NCBI GenBank assembly: GCA_052379645.1
Contig: JBQSYU010000013.1
Source of the DNA: Arthrobacter_H sp030452125
GTDB taxonomy: Bacteria > Actinomycetota > Actinomycetes > Actinomycetales > Micrococcaceae
Length of the DNA: 64,000 bases
Direction: 5' to 3' (one strand)
The position numbers were made by a program, and so were the translations under genes. A model generated the notes under the pieces. That model searched no databases, was not told the DNA's origin, and was given only the letters and a program-made list of their open reading frames with translations. Each line of letters starts with the position of its first letter. Within the stretch, counting starts at the first letter, position 1. Shown here piece after piece: positions 8,975 through 17,569 of this stretch.

Positions 8975-9271
8975 GATTGGAATAGTACGGCCGCCGGTGC
9001 CTGAACCAGCAGGAATCCGGTAGCGGGCCTGCAGCATGACGTTGTGTAGTCCAGTTCACTGAACACCACGGTCCGCGGCGTCTAGCGTGAGGCAATCGAG
9101 GACGCACCAACGACTCCGAGAATGGATGGACCCCATGCGGGCAACAGCGCCAGAACGTCAGGGCAGAGCCTCAGCGCCTTGCGGGCGCCTCCTGCTGACT
9201 GACACCGCGGGGCAATCCCCGGACGCTGACATCAACCCCCGCGTTGCCGGGCGTTCGTTCGAGGTGCGACC

Positions 9272-10060
9272 ATGACCGATAACTGCTCGCTCGAAATGAC
9301 GGCAGCCGTTCCGGGCGATCTGCGCCCGTGGGCACCACGCCAACGAGAGGCCGAACCACTAGTGCCCGAGCTCTACGAACACTTCAGTTGCCTGCGCGAG
9401 GTCGATCTCTTCGCCGACCTTTCGGCCGCTGAAATTGCTGCCATGGACCGCATGCTTCCCCCACGGACCTATGATCGGGGCACAGTGCTGTTCAGCCCCG
9501 GTGAACCGGCGATGGAGCTCTTCGTGCTCAAATCCGGTCGGGTGAGGATCTTCCGCGTCGCCGAGGACGGCAAGGCGCTGACGATGGCCATCCTGGAACC
9601 AGGCGCGGTGTTCGGTGAAATGCTGCTGGTGGGCCAGCGCATGTATGACAACTACGCGGAAGCAATCGAGACCTCGAAGGTCTGCACGCTCAGCGTCGGC
9701 CAGGTCGAGGGACAACTGCTGGCTGACCCCCGCATCGCCGTCCGCGTATCACGTTTGCTCGGCGAACAGGTGGCCAGACTGGAGCAACGGCTCACCGATC
9801 TGGCACTGCTGCCGCTCTCGGCACAAGTGGCCTCCACGCTGCTCAAACTCGACGACGCCACCGGGCCACCGCGTTTCGGCCAGCACCGGACCATTCGTTT
9901 GACACACGAACAACTGGCTGGATTGCTCGGTGCCTCCCGGGAGGCGACCAGCAAGATCATGTCCGAATTCGCCGCCGGCGGGATTCTGCGCCAGGGACGG
10001 GGGCGGCTGAGCCTTCTTGACCGACCCCGGCTGGACCGTGCCGCCCGCGGCGTGATGTAG
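9272..10060 (+). CDS. Crp/Fnr family transcriptional regulator
   Basis: A 262-residue regulator with an N-terminal cyclic-nucleotide-binding-like beta-roll (around residues 45-160) and a C-terminal winged helix whose recognition region reads LLGASREATSKI. Only one cysteine is near the N-terminus (HFSCLREV), so an Fnr-type iron-sulfur cluster is unlikely. The cyclic-AMP pocket arginine/serine signature is not obvious, so the effector is unknown. It lies between a divergent disulfide reductase and a downstream YnjBCD-like ABC operon (57-base gap) and may control either or both. The ATG at 9272 has a weak GAGG site. Confidence 0.88.
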   Translation: MTDNCSLEMTAAVPGDLRPWAPRQREAEPLVPELYEHFSCLREVDLFADLSAAEIAAMDRMLPPRTYDRGTVLFSPGEPAMELFVLKSGRVRIFRVAEDGKALTMAILEPGAVFGEMLLVGQRMYDNYAEAIETSKVCTLSVGQVEGQLLADPRIAVRVSRLLGEQVARLEQRLTDLALLPLSAQVASTLLKLDDATGPPRFGQHRTIRLTHEQLAGLLGASREATSKIMSEFAAGGILRQGRGRLSLLDRPRLDRAARGVM

Positions 10061-10116
10061 ACGCCGGACCGCAAGCCCGCCCACCGTGCCCCATCCGAAA
10101 AGGACAGCTGCTCCGA

Positions 10117-11364
10117 ATGAAAGACATGAGCTCCTGGAGCCGCCGAAAGTTTCTGGCCGCCGCCGTTATGACCGGTACCGTCGCCGGGCTCTCGGCCTGC
10201 TCTGGCGCCGCTCCCACGGCCCGGACGTTCGACGATTGGGCCCAGGTCAGTGACCAGGCACGTGGCCAGACCGTGAAGTTGTGGATGTACGGCGGTGATC
10301 AGCAGGGCAACACCTACATCGACCAGCATCTGGTCCCAGCGGCCGCCGAAGTCGGCGTGAAGCTCGAGCGGGTACCGGTGGCGGACACCAAGGACGCCAT
10401 GAACCGGGTGCTCAGCGAGGTCCAGGCTGGTACCACTGACGGGGCCGTTGACCTGGTGTGGGTCAATGGCGATAACTTCGGCACCGGCAAACAGGCAGGG
10501 GCTTGGGCCTGCGGGTGGACCTCGCTGCTGCCGAACATGGCACTGACGGCGCCCCAGGACCCGCTGCTGACGAACGATTTCGGCACCCCGGTCGAAGACT
10601 GCGAGGCACCGTGGAACAAGGCCCAGTTCACGGTGGTCTACAACGCGGCCACCGTCGAGCGCCCGCCGGGATCCATCGCAGAGCTGTTGCAATGGGCGCG
10701 AAAGAACCCCGGACGATTCACGTATCCGGCACCTCCCGATTTCACCGGATCGGTCTTCACCCGCCAGGTCCTCAACTCGGTCTCCGGAGGATATGAGAAC
10801 GTGCCCCTGGCCTTCGACCGCTCCGCCTATGAGGACCTCACTCCCGCGCTCTTCGACGCGATGTCGGAAGTGGCCCCCGCGTTATGGCGCGAGGGACGGA
10901 CCTACCCCAAAAGCGGGGAGGAACTCAATGCGCTCTTCGCCGACGGACAAGTCGACTTCACCATGACCTACGGCCCCGCAACGCTGACGAAGCTGGTCAA
11001 GGACGGTACCTACCCGCCGCAAACCACGGTGTTGGAACTCGACGGCGGCACCCTGGGCAACGCCAGCTTCCTGGCCGTCCCCGCCACCTCGGGGAACCAG
11101 GCAGGCGCCATGGTGGTCGCCAATATCGCCCTCTCGGCCGAGCAACAGGCCACCAAGGCGGACCCGCGCATCTGGGGCCAGTTCCCCGTCGTCTCCGCGG
11201 AGAGGTTGGACCATCGGCAGCAGCAGCTCTTCGAGGCGCTGCCCACCTCGAGTGTGGTTCCTGCCTACGAGGTCCTCTCCCGCAAGGCCAACCCCGAATT
11301 ATCTGCCGAGTGGGTCAGCGAACTTGACCAGGGATGGCGCCGGGAGCTGCTCGGTGGGAAATAG
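10117..11364 (+). CDS. YnjB-like ABC transporter solute-binding lipoprotein (Tat-type signal)
   Basis: Extracytoplasmic substrate-binding protein, 415 residues. The N-terminus has a twin-arginine motif (SRRKFLAA) followed by a hydrophobic stretch and the lipobox LSAC, so it is probably a Tat-exported lipoprotein. The body resembles the YnjB/ABC iron- and thiamine-type family (VKLWMYGGDQQGN, DLVWVNGDNF). It is the first gene of a four-gene importer operon; the next gene starts inside its last codons. The ligand is unknown: YnjB relatives have no firmly established substrate. Confidence 0.85.
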   Translation: MKDMSSWSRRKFLAAAVMTGTVAGLSACSGAAPTARTFDDWAQVSDQARGQTVKLWMYGGDQQGNTYIDQHLVPAAAEVGVKLERVPVADTKDAMNRVLSEVQAGTTDGAVDLVWVNGDNFGTGKQAGAWACGWTSLLPNMALTAPQDPLLTNDFGTPVEDCEAPWNKAQFTVVYNAATVERPPGSIAELLQWARKNPGRFTYPAPPDFTGSVFTRQVLNSVSGGYENVPLAFDRSAYEDLTPALFDAMSEVAPALWREGRTYPKSGEELNALFADGQVDFTMTYGPATLTKLVKDGTYPPQTTVLELDGGTLGNASFLAVPATSGNQAGAMVVANIALSAEQQATKADPRIWGQFPVVSAERLDHRQQQLFEALPTSSVVPAYEVLSRKANPELSAEWVSELDQGWRRELLGGK

Positions 11365-12184
11365 AAAGGCGACCCTGCTGGTGCTTCCGGCAACGGTGAT
11401 CAGCTTCTTCGTCGTGGTCGGCGGTCTACTGGCGGCCCTGATGCAAAGCCTGGGCTTGCTGCCCTTTGCGGGGCCGCCCACGCTGAACTCCAGCGCCTAT
11501 CTCACGGTGGCCCCCGACCTGCCATCGGCCGTCGCACTGTCCTTCGGCATCGCCGCAGCTTCGACACTGATCGCCGTGATCTTCGGTTTCGTCACGGCCA
11601 TGTTGGTGATGCGCGGACGTTTCGGCGGGCGCCTGATCGCCATGGTCTCGACCTGGAGCATCCCGTTTCCGCATCTGGTCGGTGCCGCCTCAATGGGGCT
11701 GCTGCTCGGGGATGCGGGCTTCCTCGCCCGGATCTTCGGCGCCGACTCCTGGCCCGAACTGGTGGGCGGGCCCGCCTGGATCGCGGTCATCGCGGCCTAT
11801 AGCTGGAAGGAATCGGCGTTCGTCGCCCTCGTCGTGACCGGTGTCCTCCTGACCCGGGCCACCGCCTACGACGAAACGGCCGCGCTCTTGGGCGCCGGCC
11901 GATTGCGGCGCCTGCGCCATGTCCTGGTCCCGCTGAGCCTGCCCGCCCTGGGAGTTTCGGCAACGATCGTCTTCGTCTACGTTTTCGGATCCTATGAAGT
12001 GGCTTGGCTGCTGGGCCGGCCCTACCCCGAACCGCTACCGGTCATGGCCCTGCGGCTCTTCAGCTCGGCCTCATTGTCCTCACGTCCCGAAGCGGCGGCA
12101 CTGGCCGTGGTCACGACCATCGTCGCCCTGGGAGCCGCGGGCCTCGCCGCGCTGGCGCTGCGCCGGGTGCCGCTATGGCAGTGA
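11354..12184 (+). CDS. ABC importer permease, first subunit (YnjC N-half-like)
   Basis: Membrane permease of about 276 residues with six predicted helices and an EAA-like cytoplasmic loop (DETAALLGAGRLRRLRHVLVPLSLPAL). The GTG start at 11354 overlaps the solute-binding gene by 11 bases, following GGGAG about 8 bases upstream; the in-frame ATG at 11252 would add an arginine/proline-rich stretch inside the upstream gene and is rejected. In E. coli YnjC is one fused permease; here the two halves are separate genes. Confidence 0.85.
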   Translation: MGNRKATLLVLPATVISFFVVVGGLLAALMQSLGLLPFAGPPTLNSSAYLTVAPDLPSAVALSFGIAAASTLIAVIFGFVTAMLVMRGRFGGRLIAMVSTWSIPFPHLVGAASMGLLLGDAGFLARIFGADSWPELVGGPAWIAVIAAYSWKESAFVALVVTGVLLTRATAYDETAALLGAGRLRRLRHVLVPLSLPALGVSATIVFVYVFGSYEVAWLLGRPYPEPLPVMALRLFSSASLSSRPEAAALAVVTTIVALGAAGLAALALRRVPLWQ

Positions 12185-13032
12185 TCCTCCCCGCCCCCGC
12201 CGAGTCCCGGAAGGAGGCGACGCGCAACGGCCTATTCGCTTCACGACGGCTCGGGCGTTGGGGAAGGTGGCTGCTGGTGCTGGCCATGACCGTCTGGTTC
12301 CTGGCCCCCCTGCTGCCCTTGGCTCTGTGGTTCTTCGCCGAGCGCTGGTCCTTTCCGGGCATCCTGCCCCAGGAATGGGGGACCGGGGCAGTACAGGAGG
12401 CCCTGGCGCAGGGGGCGGTGCCCGCCTTTGGGCGTTCCTTGGGCGTGGCGCTGGCGGTCATGGCGGTGGCCACCCCGATGGGCCTGCTGGCGGCGCGGGC
12501 CTTCGCGTTCCACCGTCCGCACGGCGCAGGGTTCCTCAGTGCCCTGGTGTTCGCGCCGTTGGCCCTGCCACCCTTTGCCGCCGCCTTCGGGCTGAACGTG
12601 CTGTTCCTACGCTTGCATCTTCCGCCGATGTTCGGCATCGTTCTGGTTCTTGCCGTTTATGCCTTGCCCTATACGACGTTCACCCTGCGGGTGGCCTACG
12701 GCGCCTATGAGTGCGGCTTCGAGGATGAAGCACGTATGCTCGGCGCCTCCCGGTGGCGCGTGCTGAGCCGGGTGCACCTGCCATTACTGGCTCCCGCCCT
12801 CATGCGTGCTGCCTTTCTGGCCTTCCTGGTGGGGTGGAGCGATTATGTGGTCACCTTGCTGGTGGGCGGCGGCACGCTGGTGACCGTCCCCCTGCTGGTG
12901 GCCTCGGCCGCTGCCGGAACCGGCAATGATGCGATGCTCTCGGTGCTGTCGGTCACCGCCGTCCTGCCTCCGCTGGTCCTGTTGCTGGGAGCGGCAATCC
13001 ACACCCGTCGACGTCTGGGAGTCCGCTCATGA
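12175..13032 (+). CDS. ABC importer permease, second subunit (YnjC C-half-like)
   Basis: Second permease, 285 residues, with six hydrophobic segments and an EAA loop (FEDEARMLGASRWRVLSRVHLPLLAPAL). The ATG at 12175 overlaps the preceding gene by 10 bases. Together with the first permease it forms the transmembrane channel of the importer. Its last codons overlap the ATPase start (ATGA), implying translational coupling through the operon. Confidence 0.87.
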   Translation: MAVILPAPAESRKEATRNGLFASRRLGRWGRWLLVLAMTVWFLAPLLPLALWFFAERWSFPGILPQEWGTGAVQEALAQGAVPAFGRSLGVALAVMAVATPMGLLAARAFAFHRPHGAGFLSALVFAPLALPPFAAAFGLNVLFLRLHLPPMFGIVLVLAVYALPYTTFTLRVAYGAYECGFEDEARMLGASRWRVLSRVHLPLLAPALMRAAFLAFLVGWSDYVVTLLVGGGTLVTVPLLVASAAAGTGNDAMLSVLSVTAVLPPLVLLLGAAIHTRRRLGVRS

Positions 13033-14147
13033 GTGCAACACTGGTCATCGAAGACCTGATCACCACCTTTCCCGGTACCGTCCGCCCGGCCTTGGCAGGC
13101 ATCAGCCTGGAGGTCCGTGCTGGTTCCTGCACAGCGGTCTTGGGCCCCTCGGGGTCGGGTAAGAGCACGTTGCTGCGCTCGGTGGCCGGACTTGAGGTCC
13201 CCGATGCCGGCCGGGTCGTGCTCGGGGGCACGGACCTCGCCCCGATCCGGCCCGAACAGCGCGGCATTTCCCTGGTGTCCCAACGCCCGTTGCTCTTTCC
13301 CCATTTGAACGTCCTGGACAACGTTGCCTTCGCCGCACGGGTGCGCGGTGTCCCCCGCCGAGAGGCCCGCCGCGACGCCGCGGACTTCCTGGACGTCGTC
13401 CAGCTCGGTGACTTGGGAAATCGGCGTGCCACCGAGCTCTCCGGGGGACAACAACAGCGGGTGGCCCTGGCCCGCGCCCTGGCCGCTCGGCCGGGCCTGC
13501 TCCTCCTCGATGAGCCCTTCAGCGCTCCGGACCCCGGGCTGCGGACCAGCATGCACGATTTGCTGGCCGAGGTGCGTCGCCAACTTTCCCCGACCCTGCT
13601 GCTGGTCACCCACGACCGAGACGAGGCCGTTGCCGTCGCCGAACGCGTTGCCCTGCTCGGGAACGGGTGCCTCTTGCAACATGCCGCCGTCCAGGAGATC
13701 TACACCCGTCCGGTATCCCTCGAGGTCAACCGGCTGATGGGTGGCCTCAACGAGGTCCCGGGCACGGTCCGCGGCGGTCGGCATGAATCGGAGCTGGGAA
13801 GCTTGGCGTTGCCGGAGGACGCTGCCGGTGCCTCCGGGCCGGGAACCCTGATTTTTCGGCAGGAAAGCATCATGGTCAGTGGCGTCGACGGCCCCGGAAT
13901 ACCGGCGATCGTCAGTGCCGTGAAGCCACAGGGGGCCAGACGGATACTCACCGTGCAGGTCGGCGGACAGCTGCTCCACGCCGAAGCCCCCTGGGCGCTG
14001 CCGGTGGCGCAGGGGACGCCGGTGCGGTTGCAGATTCCGCGTTCGGCGCTCTGGGTCCTACCCGAGGAACCGACCGCGACGACCACGGGTTCCACTCCCA
14101 ACGCAACGGGCGACGCCATCGATCAGCTGGTCACCGACCATGTCTAG
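13029..14147 (+). CDS. ABC importer ATP-binding protein (YnjD-like)
   Basis: ATPase subunit, 372 residues. Walker A is GPSGSGKST, the signature is LSGGQQQRVALARAL, Walker B is LLLLDEP and the switch histidine is in LLVTHDRDEA. A C-terminal extension of about 130 residues after the nucleotide-binding domain (from NEVPGTV) looks like a TOBE-type regulatory domain, common in sulfate/iron/spermidine-type importers. It starts within the ATGA overlap with the second permease and closes the operon. Confidence 0.92.
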   Translation: MSATLVIEDLITTFPGTVRPALAGISLEVRAGSCTAVLGPSGSGKSTLLRSVAGLEVPDAGRVVLGGTDLAPIRPEQRGISLVSQRPLLFPHLNVLDNVAFAARVRGVPRREARRDAADFLDVVQLGDLGNRRATELSGGQQQRVALARALAARPGLLLLDEPFSAPDPGLRTSMHDLLAEVRRQLSPTLLLVTHDRDEAVAVAERVALLGNGCLLQHAAVQEIYTRPVSLEVNRLMGGLNEVPGTVRGGRHESELGSLALPEDAAGASGPGTLIFRQESIMVSGVDGPGIPAIVSAVKPQGARRILTVQVGGQLLHAEAPWALPVAQGTPVRLQIPRSALWVLPEEPTATTTGSTPNATGDAIDQLVTDHV

Positions 14148-14169
14148 GCGCGGCGGACCACCGACGCCC

Positions 14170-14847
14170 TCAGCGCGATACCAGCGCCCGTGGAAGATCC
14201 GTCAGCCGGGTGATGGTCAGCTCCGGGGCAATAAAATGTCCGGGGTAGCTGGTGCCGTCCCGATTGAGCCAGGCGGTGCGCAGGCCGGCCCGCGCCGCGC
14301 CATGGACGTCCCAGGGATGCACCGCCACCAGCAGCAGGTCCGCCGGATCCGCGGCACAGGCGGAAGCGGCATAAGCGTATGCTGCCGCAGCGGGCTTCCA
14401 CGCCGGGGCCTGGGCGACCGAGAGCACAAGGTCGAAATACCCGCGCAGGCCGGCGGCCGAGATCATCGATTCGGCCAGGGTGGCGGCGCCGTTGCTGAGC
14501 GTGACCAGGCGATGGCCGGCCTCATGCAGAGCTTTCACCCCGTCGGCGACATCCGCGTGCAACCCGAGACCGGAGAGGGTCTCCATGATGGTCTCCACGG
14601 CCACCGCCGTGGGACAGGAGAGATCAAGACGGTCGAACAGTGCGTGCAGGTTTCCGCGTCCCAGGACGGCGAAATCGGCGTTGTCGCCGGCGGCGGCCAG
14701 CGCGAAACCATCCCGCAGCAGCCGGGCGAACCACTGATCGGCCAGCGCGGCGGGGGCTCCGAGCTGCTCGAAGCTCCACCCCAGCACCGACATATCGGAC
14801 AGGGTCTCGTTCACATCGAAAACGATGACGGGCAAACGGTCGTTCAT
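14170..14847 (-). CDS. Haloacid dehalogenase type II-like HAD hydrolase
   Basis: A 225-residue HAD-superfamily hydrolase. The nucleophile motif is VFDVNETLSD (first Asp), motif II is TLSNG, the lysine is in WKPAAAAYAYA, and HPWDVHGA corresponds to the SNAWD region of L-2-haloacid dehalogenases. These suggest hydrolytic dehalogenation of 2-halo acids, though many homologues have other substrates and N replaces the usual Y/F-G of VFDxxGT. A GGAGGAA site lies directly before the ATG at 14847. It converges on the ABC operon. Confidence 0.85.
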   Translation of the reverse strand: MNDRLPVIVFDVNETLSDMSVLGWSFEQLGAPAALADQWFARLLRDGFALAAAGDNADFAVLGRGNLHALFDRLDLSCPTAVAVETIMETLSGLGLHADVADGVKALHEAGHRLVTLSNGAATLAESMISAAGLRGYFDLVLSVAQAPAWKPAAAAYAYAASACAADPADLLLVAVHPWDVHGAARAGLRTAWLNRDGTSYPGHFIAPELTITRLTDLPRALVSR

Positions 14848-14880
14848 GGTTCCTCCGACTGGGTTCTTGAGGGGATGCGG

Positions 14881-15168
14881 TTAGCTGGTGCCCTGATCCG
14901 TGGTGCCGGTCAGGCCCTGGAGTTCATCCAGCCGGACGAGCTTGATCTCACGGATCAGACGCAAGGTGGGTTTGAGTGCGAAGCACACGGAACCGACGAG
15001 GAAAAGCCAGGTGGCCAGGATCGTCGTCGACTCCCGGAAGAAGAAGATGCTGCCGACGATGAACAAGACCGCTGCCAGGAAATCGACGGTCGTGTAGGCG
15101 ATTTCGAAGCGGGCGGAGAGTCGGCTGTGTTGGCCGCTTCGATGCTGGTGGTCGGTGGTGAAGAGCAC
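14881..15168 (-). CDS. YrhK-like small membrane protein
   Basis: A small protein of about 95 residues with two hydrophobic helices (FLAAVLFIVGSIFFF and WLFLVGSVCFAL) linked by a charged turn, matching the YrhK domain. Function is unknown. I prefer the GTG at 15168, which has AGGAG six bases upstream; an ATG at 15222 with GGAGG three bases upstream is the alternative and adds 18 residues. It is divergent from the TVP38-like gene. Confidence 0.7.
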   Translation of the reverse strand: MLFTTDHQHRSGQHSRLSARFEIAYTTVDFLAAVLFIVGSIFFFRESTTILATWLFLVGSVCFALKPTLRLIREIKLVRLDELQGLTGTTDQGTS

Positions 15169-15275
15169 GACAATCTCCTGATTCTCGGTGGGGTCCGGCC
15201 CGGCGGGCCGGCTGTGGACCATTATCCTCCCGGGGCGTGGATTGCCGAGGGGCCCCTGGCCGAGCGGTGCAAGGC

Positions 15276-15932
15276 ATGAACGGTCGGCGTCGTGCCCTGG
15301 TCCGGTTGACAGTACTGGTGGTTTTGCTGGCGATCCTGTCCGTGCTGGTCCTGCGCCTTCCCCTGCCGGGGGTGGAGGAGCTGCGGACCTCGTTGCGCGG
15401 GACCGGGGGGTGGGGAATGAGCGTGTTCGTGCTCGGGTATGCGGCACTGACCTTGTCGCCGGTGCCCAAAAGTGTTCTCTCGGTGGCCGCGGGCCTGGTC
15501 TTTGGTTTCTGGGCGGGAATCGGCTTGGTCTATGGCGGGGCGATGCTGGGTGCCGCGGGCGCTTTCTGGCTGGGCCGCTGGCTGGGCCGGGACGCCGTGG
15601 AAAAGTTCACCGGAACCCGGGTCCGCCGCGTTGATGATGCCCTCAGGCGCCGGGGCACGCTGTCGGTGATCGGCCTCCGGCTGGTCCCGGTGCTGCCGTT
15701 CACGGCCATCAACTATGCGGCGGGCCTGACCTCGATCAGCTGGGGATCGTATTTCTTGGGGACGGCGTTGGGCATCCTGCCCGGAACCGCCGCGTACGTC
15801 ACGCTGGGCGCCTATGGCACCGACCCCGGATGGCAATTGGAGCTGGCCGCGGCGGTCCTGGGCGTCCTGATCCTGGGTGGGGTCCTGTTCGCGGCTTGGA
15901 AGCACCGGAAGGAACGGAAACCTCATGTTTGA
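15276..15932 (+). CDS. TVP38/TMEM64 (DedA-like) membrane protein
   Basis: A 218-residue polytopic membrane protein of the VTT/TVP38 family. The core GxxxG-rich region around AGLVFGFWAGIGLVYGG, the conserved FWLGRWLGRD and the reentrant-loop signature RLVPVLPFTAINYAAGL are visible. DedA/VTT proteins are linked to phospholipid scrambling or lipid-carrier recycling across the cytoplasmic membrane. The ATG at 15276 puts a basic segment before the first helix. The next gene, a CDP-alcohol phosphatidyltransferase, starts eight bases before its stop, supporting a shared lipid role. Confidence 0.88.
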   Translation: MNGRRRALVRLTVLVVLLAILSVLVLRLPLPGVEELRTSLRGTGGWGMSVFVLGYAALTLSPVPKSVLSVAAGLVFGFWAGIGLVYGGAMLGAAGAFWLGRWLGRDAVEKFTGTRVRRVDDALRRRGTLSVIGLRLVPVLPFTAINYAAGLTSISWGSYFLGTALGILPGTAAYVTLGAYGTDPGWQLELAAAVLGVLILGGVLFAAWKHRKERKPHV

Positions 15933-16551
15933 CGCACGACTACGCCAGTTCAGTGCCGGTCTCGCGGACCGGACAGCACGGCGGCTGGACGTCCCTTGGA
16001 TCACCCCGGACCGGCTGACCGGCCTGAACCTGGTCCTCGGCTTGGCCTCGGCCGGGTTCGCTGCGGCTCAATGGTGGACTCCAGCACTCCTGGCCTGGCT
16101 CCTGTGCCGGCTGGCCGACGGGCTGGACGGACCGCTGGCACGGATTCGTCGCGCGCGGACCGGTGCCGAAGACACCGGGCAGGGCGGCTTTTGGGATATC
16201 TGTGCCGACTTCGTGGTCTACGGGGCCACCGTCATCGGCGTCGGATGGGGTGCCACGGAGGCCTTCGGCGCCCCCTGGTTGCCCTTCCTGCTGGTGGTCT
16301 TCGCCTACTACATCAACGGCACCGCCTTCCTGGCCTTCTCCTCGATTGCCGAGAAGACCGGCCGGCGCATTGACGATGGCCGCTCCTTGTCCTTTATCTC
16401 GGGGTTAACAGAAGGGACGGAAACCATCGTGGTGCATGTGTTGTGGCTGGTCTTCCCGATGGTGGCGTGGCAGATCGCCGCGGTGTGGGCTGGCCTGGTC
16501 TGCCTCAGTGCCACGGAACGAATCATCCGTGGTTACCGTTCGCTGGGGTGA
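15925..16551 (+). CDS. CDP-alcohol phosphatidyltransferase
   Basis: Integral membrane enzyme of 208 residues that transfers a phosphatidyl (or similar) group from a CDP-alcohol to an alcohol acceptor. The catalytic motif D-x2-DG-x2-AR...G-x3-D-x3-D is complete (DGLDGPLAR at about residues 67-75, then GFWDICAD). The acceptor is not predictable. It overlaps TVP38 by eight bases and its 3' end overlaps the convergent methyltransferase by 19 bases. Start ATG 15925 follows AAGGAAC. Confidence 0.88.
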   Translation: MFDARLRQFSAGLADRTARRLDVPWITPDRLTGLNLVLGLASAGFAAAQWWTPALLAWLLCRLADGLDGPLARIRRARTGAEDTGQGGFWDICADFVVYGATVIGVGWGATEAFGAPWLPFLLVVFAYYINGTAFLAFSSIAEKTGRRIDDGRSLSFISGLTEGTETIVVHVLWLVFPMVAWQIAAVWAGLVCLSATERIIRGYRSLG

Positions 16552-17210
16552 CTCCTGTTCCCGGTCGGCAGGGGAATCCTTCCGGCGCGGATCTGTAGAT
16601 GGCCCCCACGGGCCTGGTCGGGGACGACGTCGGTGCATTGCTCCTCCACGGCGGTCCAGGGGTGGGCGGTGATATCGGAACCACCGAGCCGGCAGGCGGC
16701 CTCCGCCAGCCAGCCCAGCGCACGGGCCGCCCCGAGAGGGCGCTGCATATCAACGACGCAGATGGTCCCGCCGGGTACCAACGTCGAGCACACGTGGTCG
16801 AAGGCCGTCTGCCAGTGAGGCATCAGCGATAAGGAATAGGTGGCCAGGGCCTTCGCCGAATGCGGGCGGGCCCCCTGGTGGCGCAGCGTTGAGGACAGCT
16901 CGGCGGCGGTCATGGTTTGGGCATCGGCCTGGATCAGCGCCACGTTGGTCCACCCCCGGGCTTGCACTCTGCGACGTGCCTGCCGGAGCATCGCCGCGCT
17001 GCTGTCGATGCCCACGATGCGTCCGGTCTTCCCGATCCCGGCCTGCAATGAGGCGAAGTTCAATCCGGTGCCGCAACCGATATCGAGGATCTGATCGCCC
17101 GGTGCCGGTTGCAGGGCGCGGATTCCGCGGACCCGACCGGCCCGGTAGACCGGCCATTCCCCGGAGAGGGCGTCGTAGAACGGGGCGAACCTGGTGTATT
17201 TGTCCGGCAT
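16533..17210 (-). CDS. Class I SAM-dependent methyltransferase
   Basis: A 225-residue methyltransferase with the SAM-binding motif ILDIGCGTGLN (about residue 48), acidic ribose-binding VGIDSSAAML and a post-motif LVPGGTICVVD. The fold is UbiE/COQ5-like. The substrate is unknown; its position tail-to-tail with a CDP-alcohol phosphatidyltransferase makes a lipid head group possible, which is inference. The start ATG 17210 lies inside the 3' part of the sigma-like ORF, in another frame, so the two may be translationally coupled. Confidence 0.88.
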   Translation of the reverse strand: MPDKYTRFAPFYDALSGEWPVYRAGRVRGIRALQPAPGDQILDIGCGTGLNFASLQAGIGKTGRIVGIDSSAAMLRQARRRVQARGWTNVALIQADAQTMTAAELSSTLRHQGARPHSAKALATYSLSLMPHWQTAFDHVCSTLVPGGTICVVDMQRPLGAARALGWLAEAACRLGGSDITAHPWTAVEEQCTDVVPDQARGGHLQIRAGRIPLPTGNRSHPSER

Positions 17211-17569
17211 ATCAGCTCGTCGCGTCGGGGGATGCGGGCGACGGGTGGCCAGCCCACCCGGAGGGGGCAGGGGCAATGCTCGAAGACCAGGGAGAGGATC
17301 CACGAGACCTCGGTCCCCGTCGCGGGGCAGTCCCGACGCATCCTGCGCCAGGCATCCAGGTAGACATCGTGAAGAACTGATTGGGCCCGCAGCGGATCAC
17401 CGAGGATATGGCAGGCCAAGCCGTAGGCCCGCCGGCACGTCAGTTCATAGAAGGCCTCCATCGCCCCGGTGTCGCCGTTGGCCAACCGCCGAACCAGATC
17501 GGTCTCCGTCGTTCCCTCTGCAGGGGAAGGAATCCGGTCTTGAGGAGCATCAGGCATCGAAGCCACCAT
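17060..17569 (-). CDS. Sigma-70 region 2-only ORF (SigK-like, truncated)
   Basis: A 169-residue ORF. Residues 24-95 resemble region 2 of ECF sigma factors (LVRRLANGDTGAMEAFYEL, RAYGLACHILGD, DVYLDAWRRM), which binds core polymerase and the -10 element. Nothing like region 4, needed for -35 recognition, follows. The last 50 codons overlap the methyltransferase in another frame and are low-complexity, so they are probably not functional protein. It may be a decayed sigma gene, a minimal regulator or the remnant of a frameshift. Start 17569, or ATG 17557. Confidence 0.55.
   Translation of the reverse strand: MVASMPDAPQDRIPSPAEGTTETDLVRRLANGDTGAMEAFYELTCRRAYGLACHILGDPLRAQSVLHDVYLDAWRRMRRDCPATGTEVSWILSLVFEHCPCPLRVGWPPVARIPRRDELICRTNTPGSPRSTTPSPGNGRSTGPVGSAESAPCNRHRAIRSSISVAAPD

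Noticed and set aside
8975..9271. A gene in the 297-base gap between the disulfide reductase and the Crp/Fnr-type gene
   Set aside because: Only short frames without ribosome-binding sites; treated as a divergent promoter region, with no clear Crp or Fnr box.
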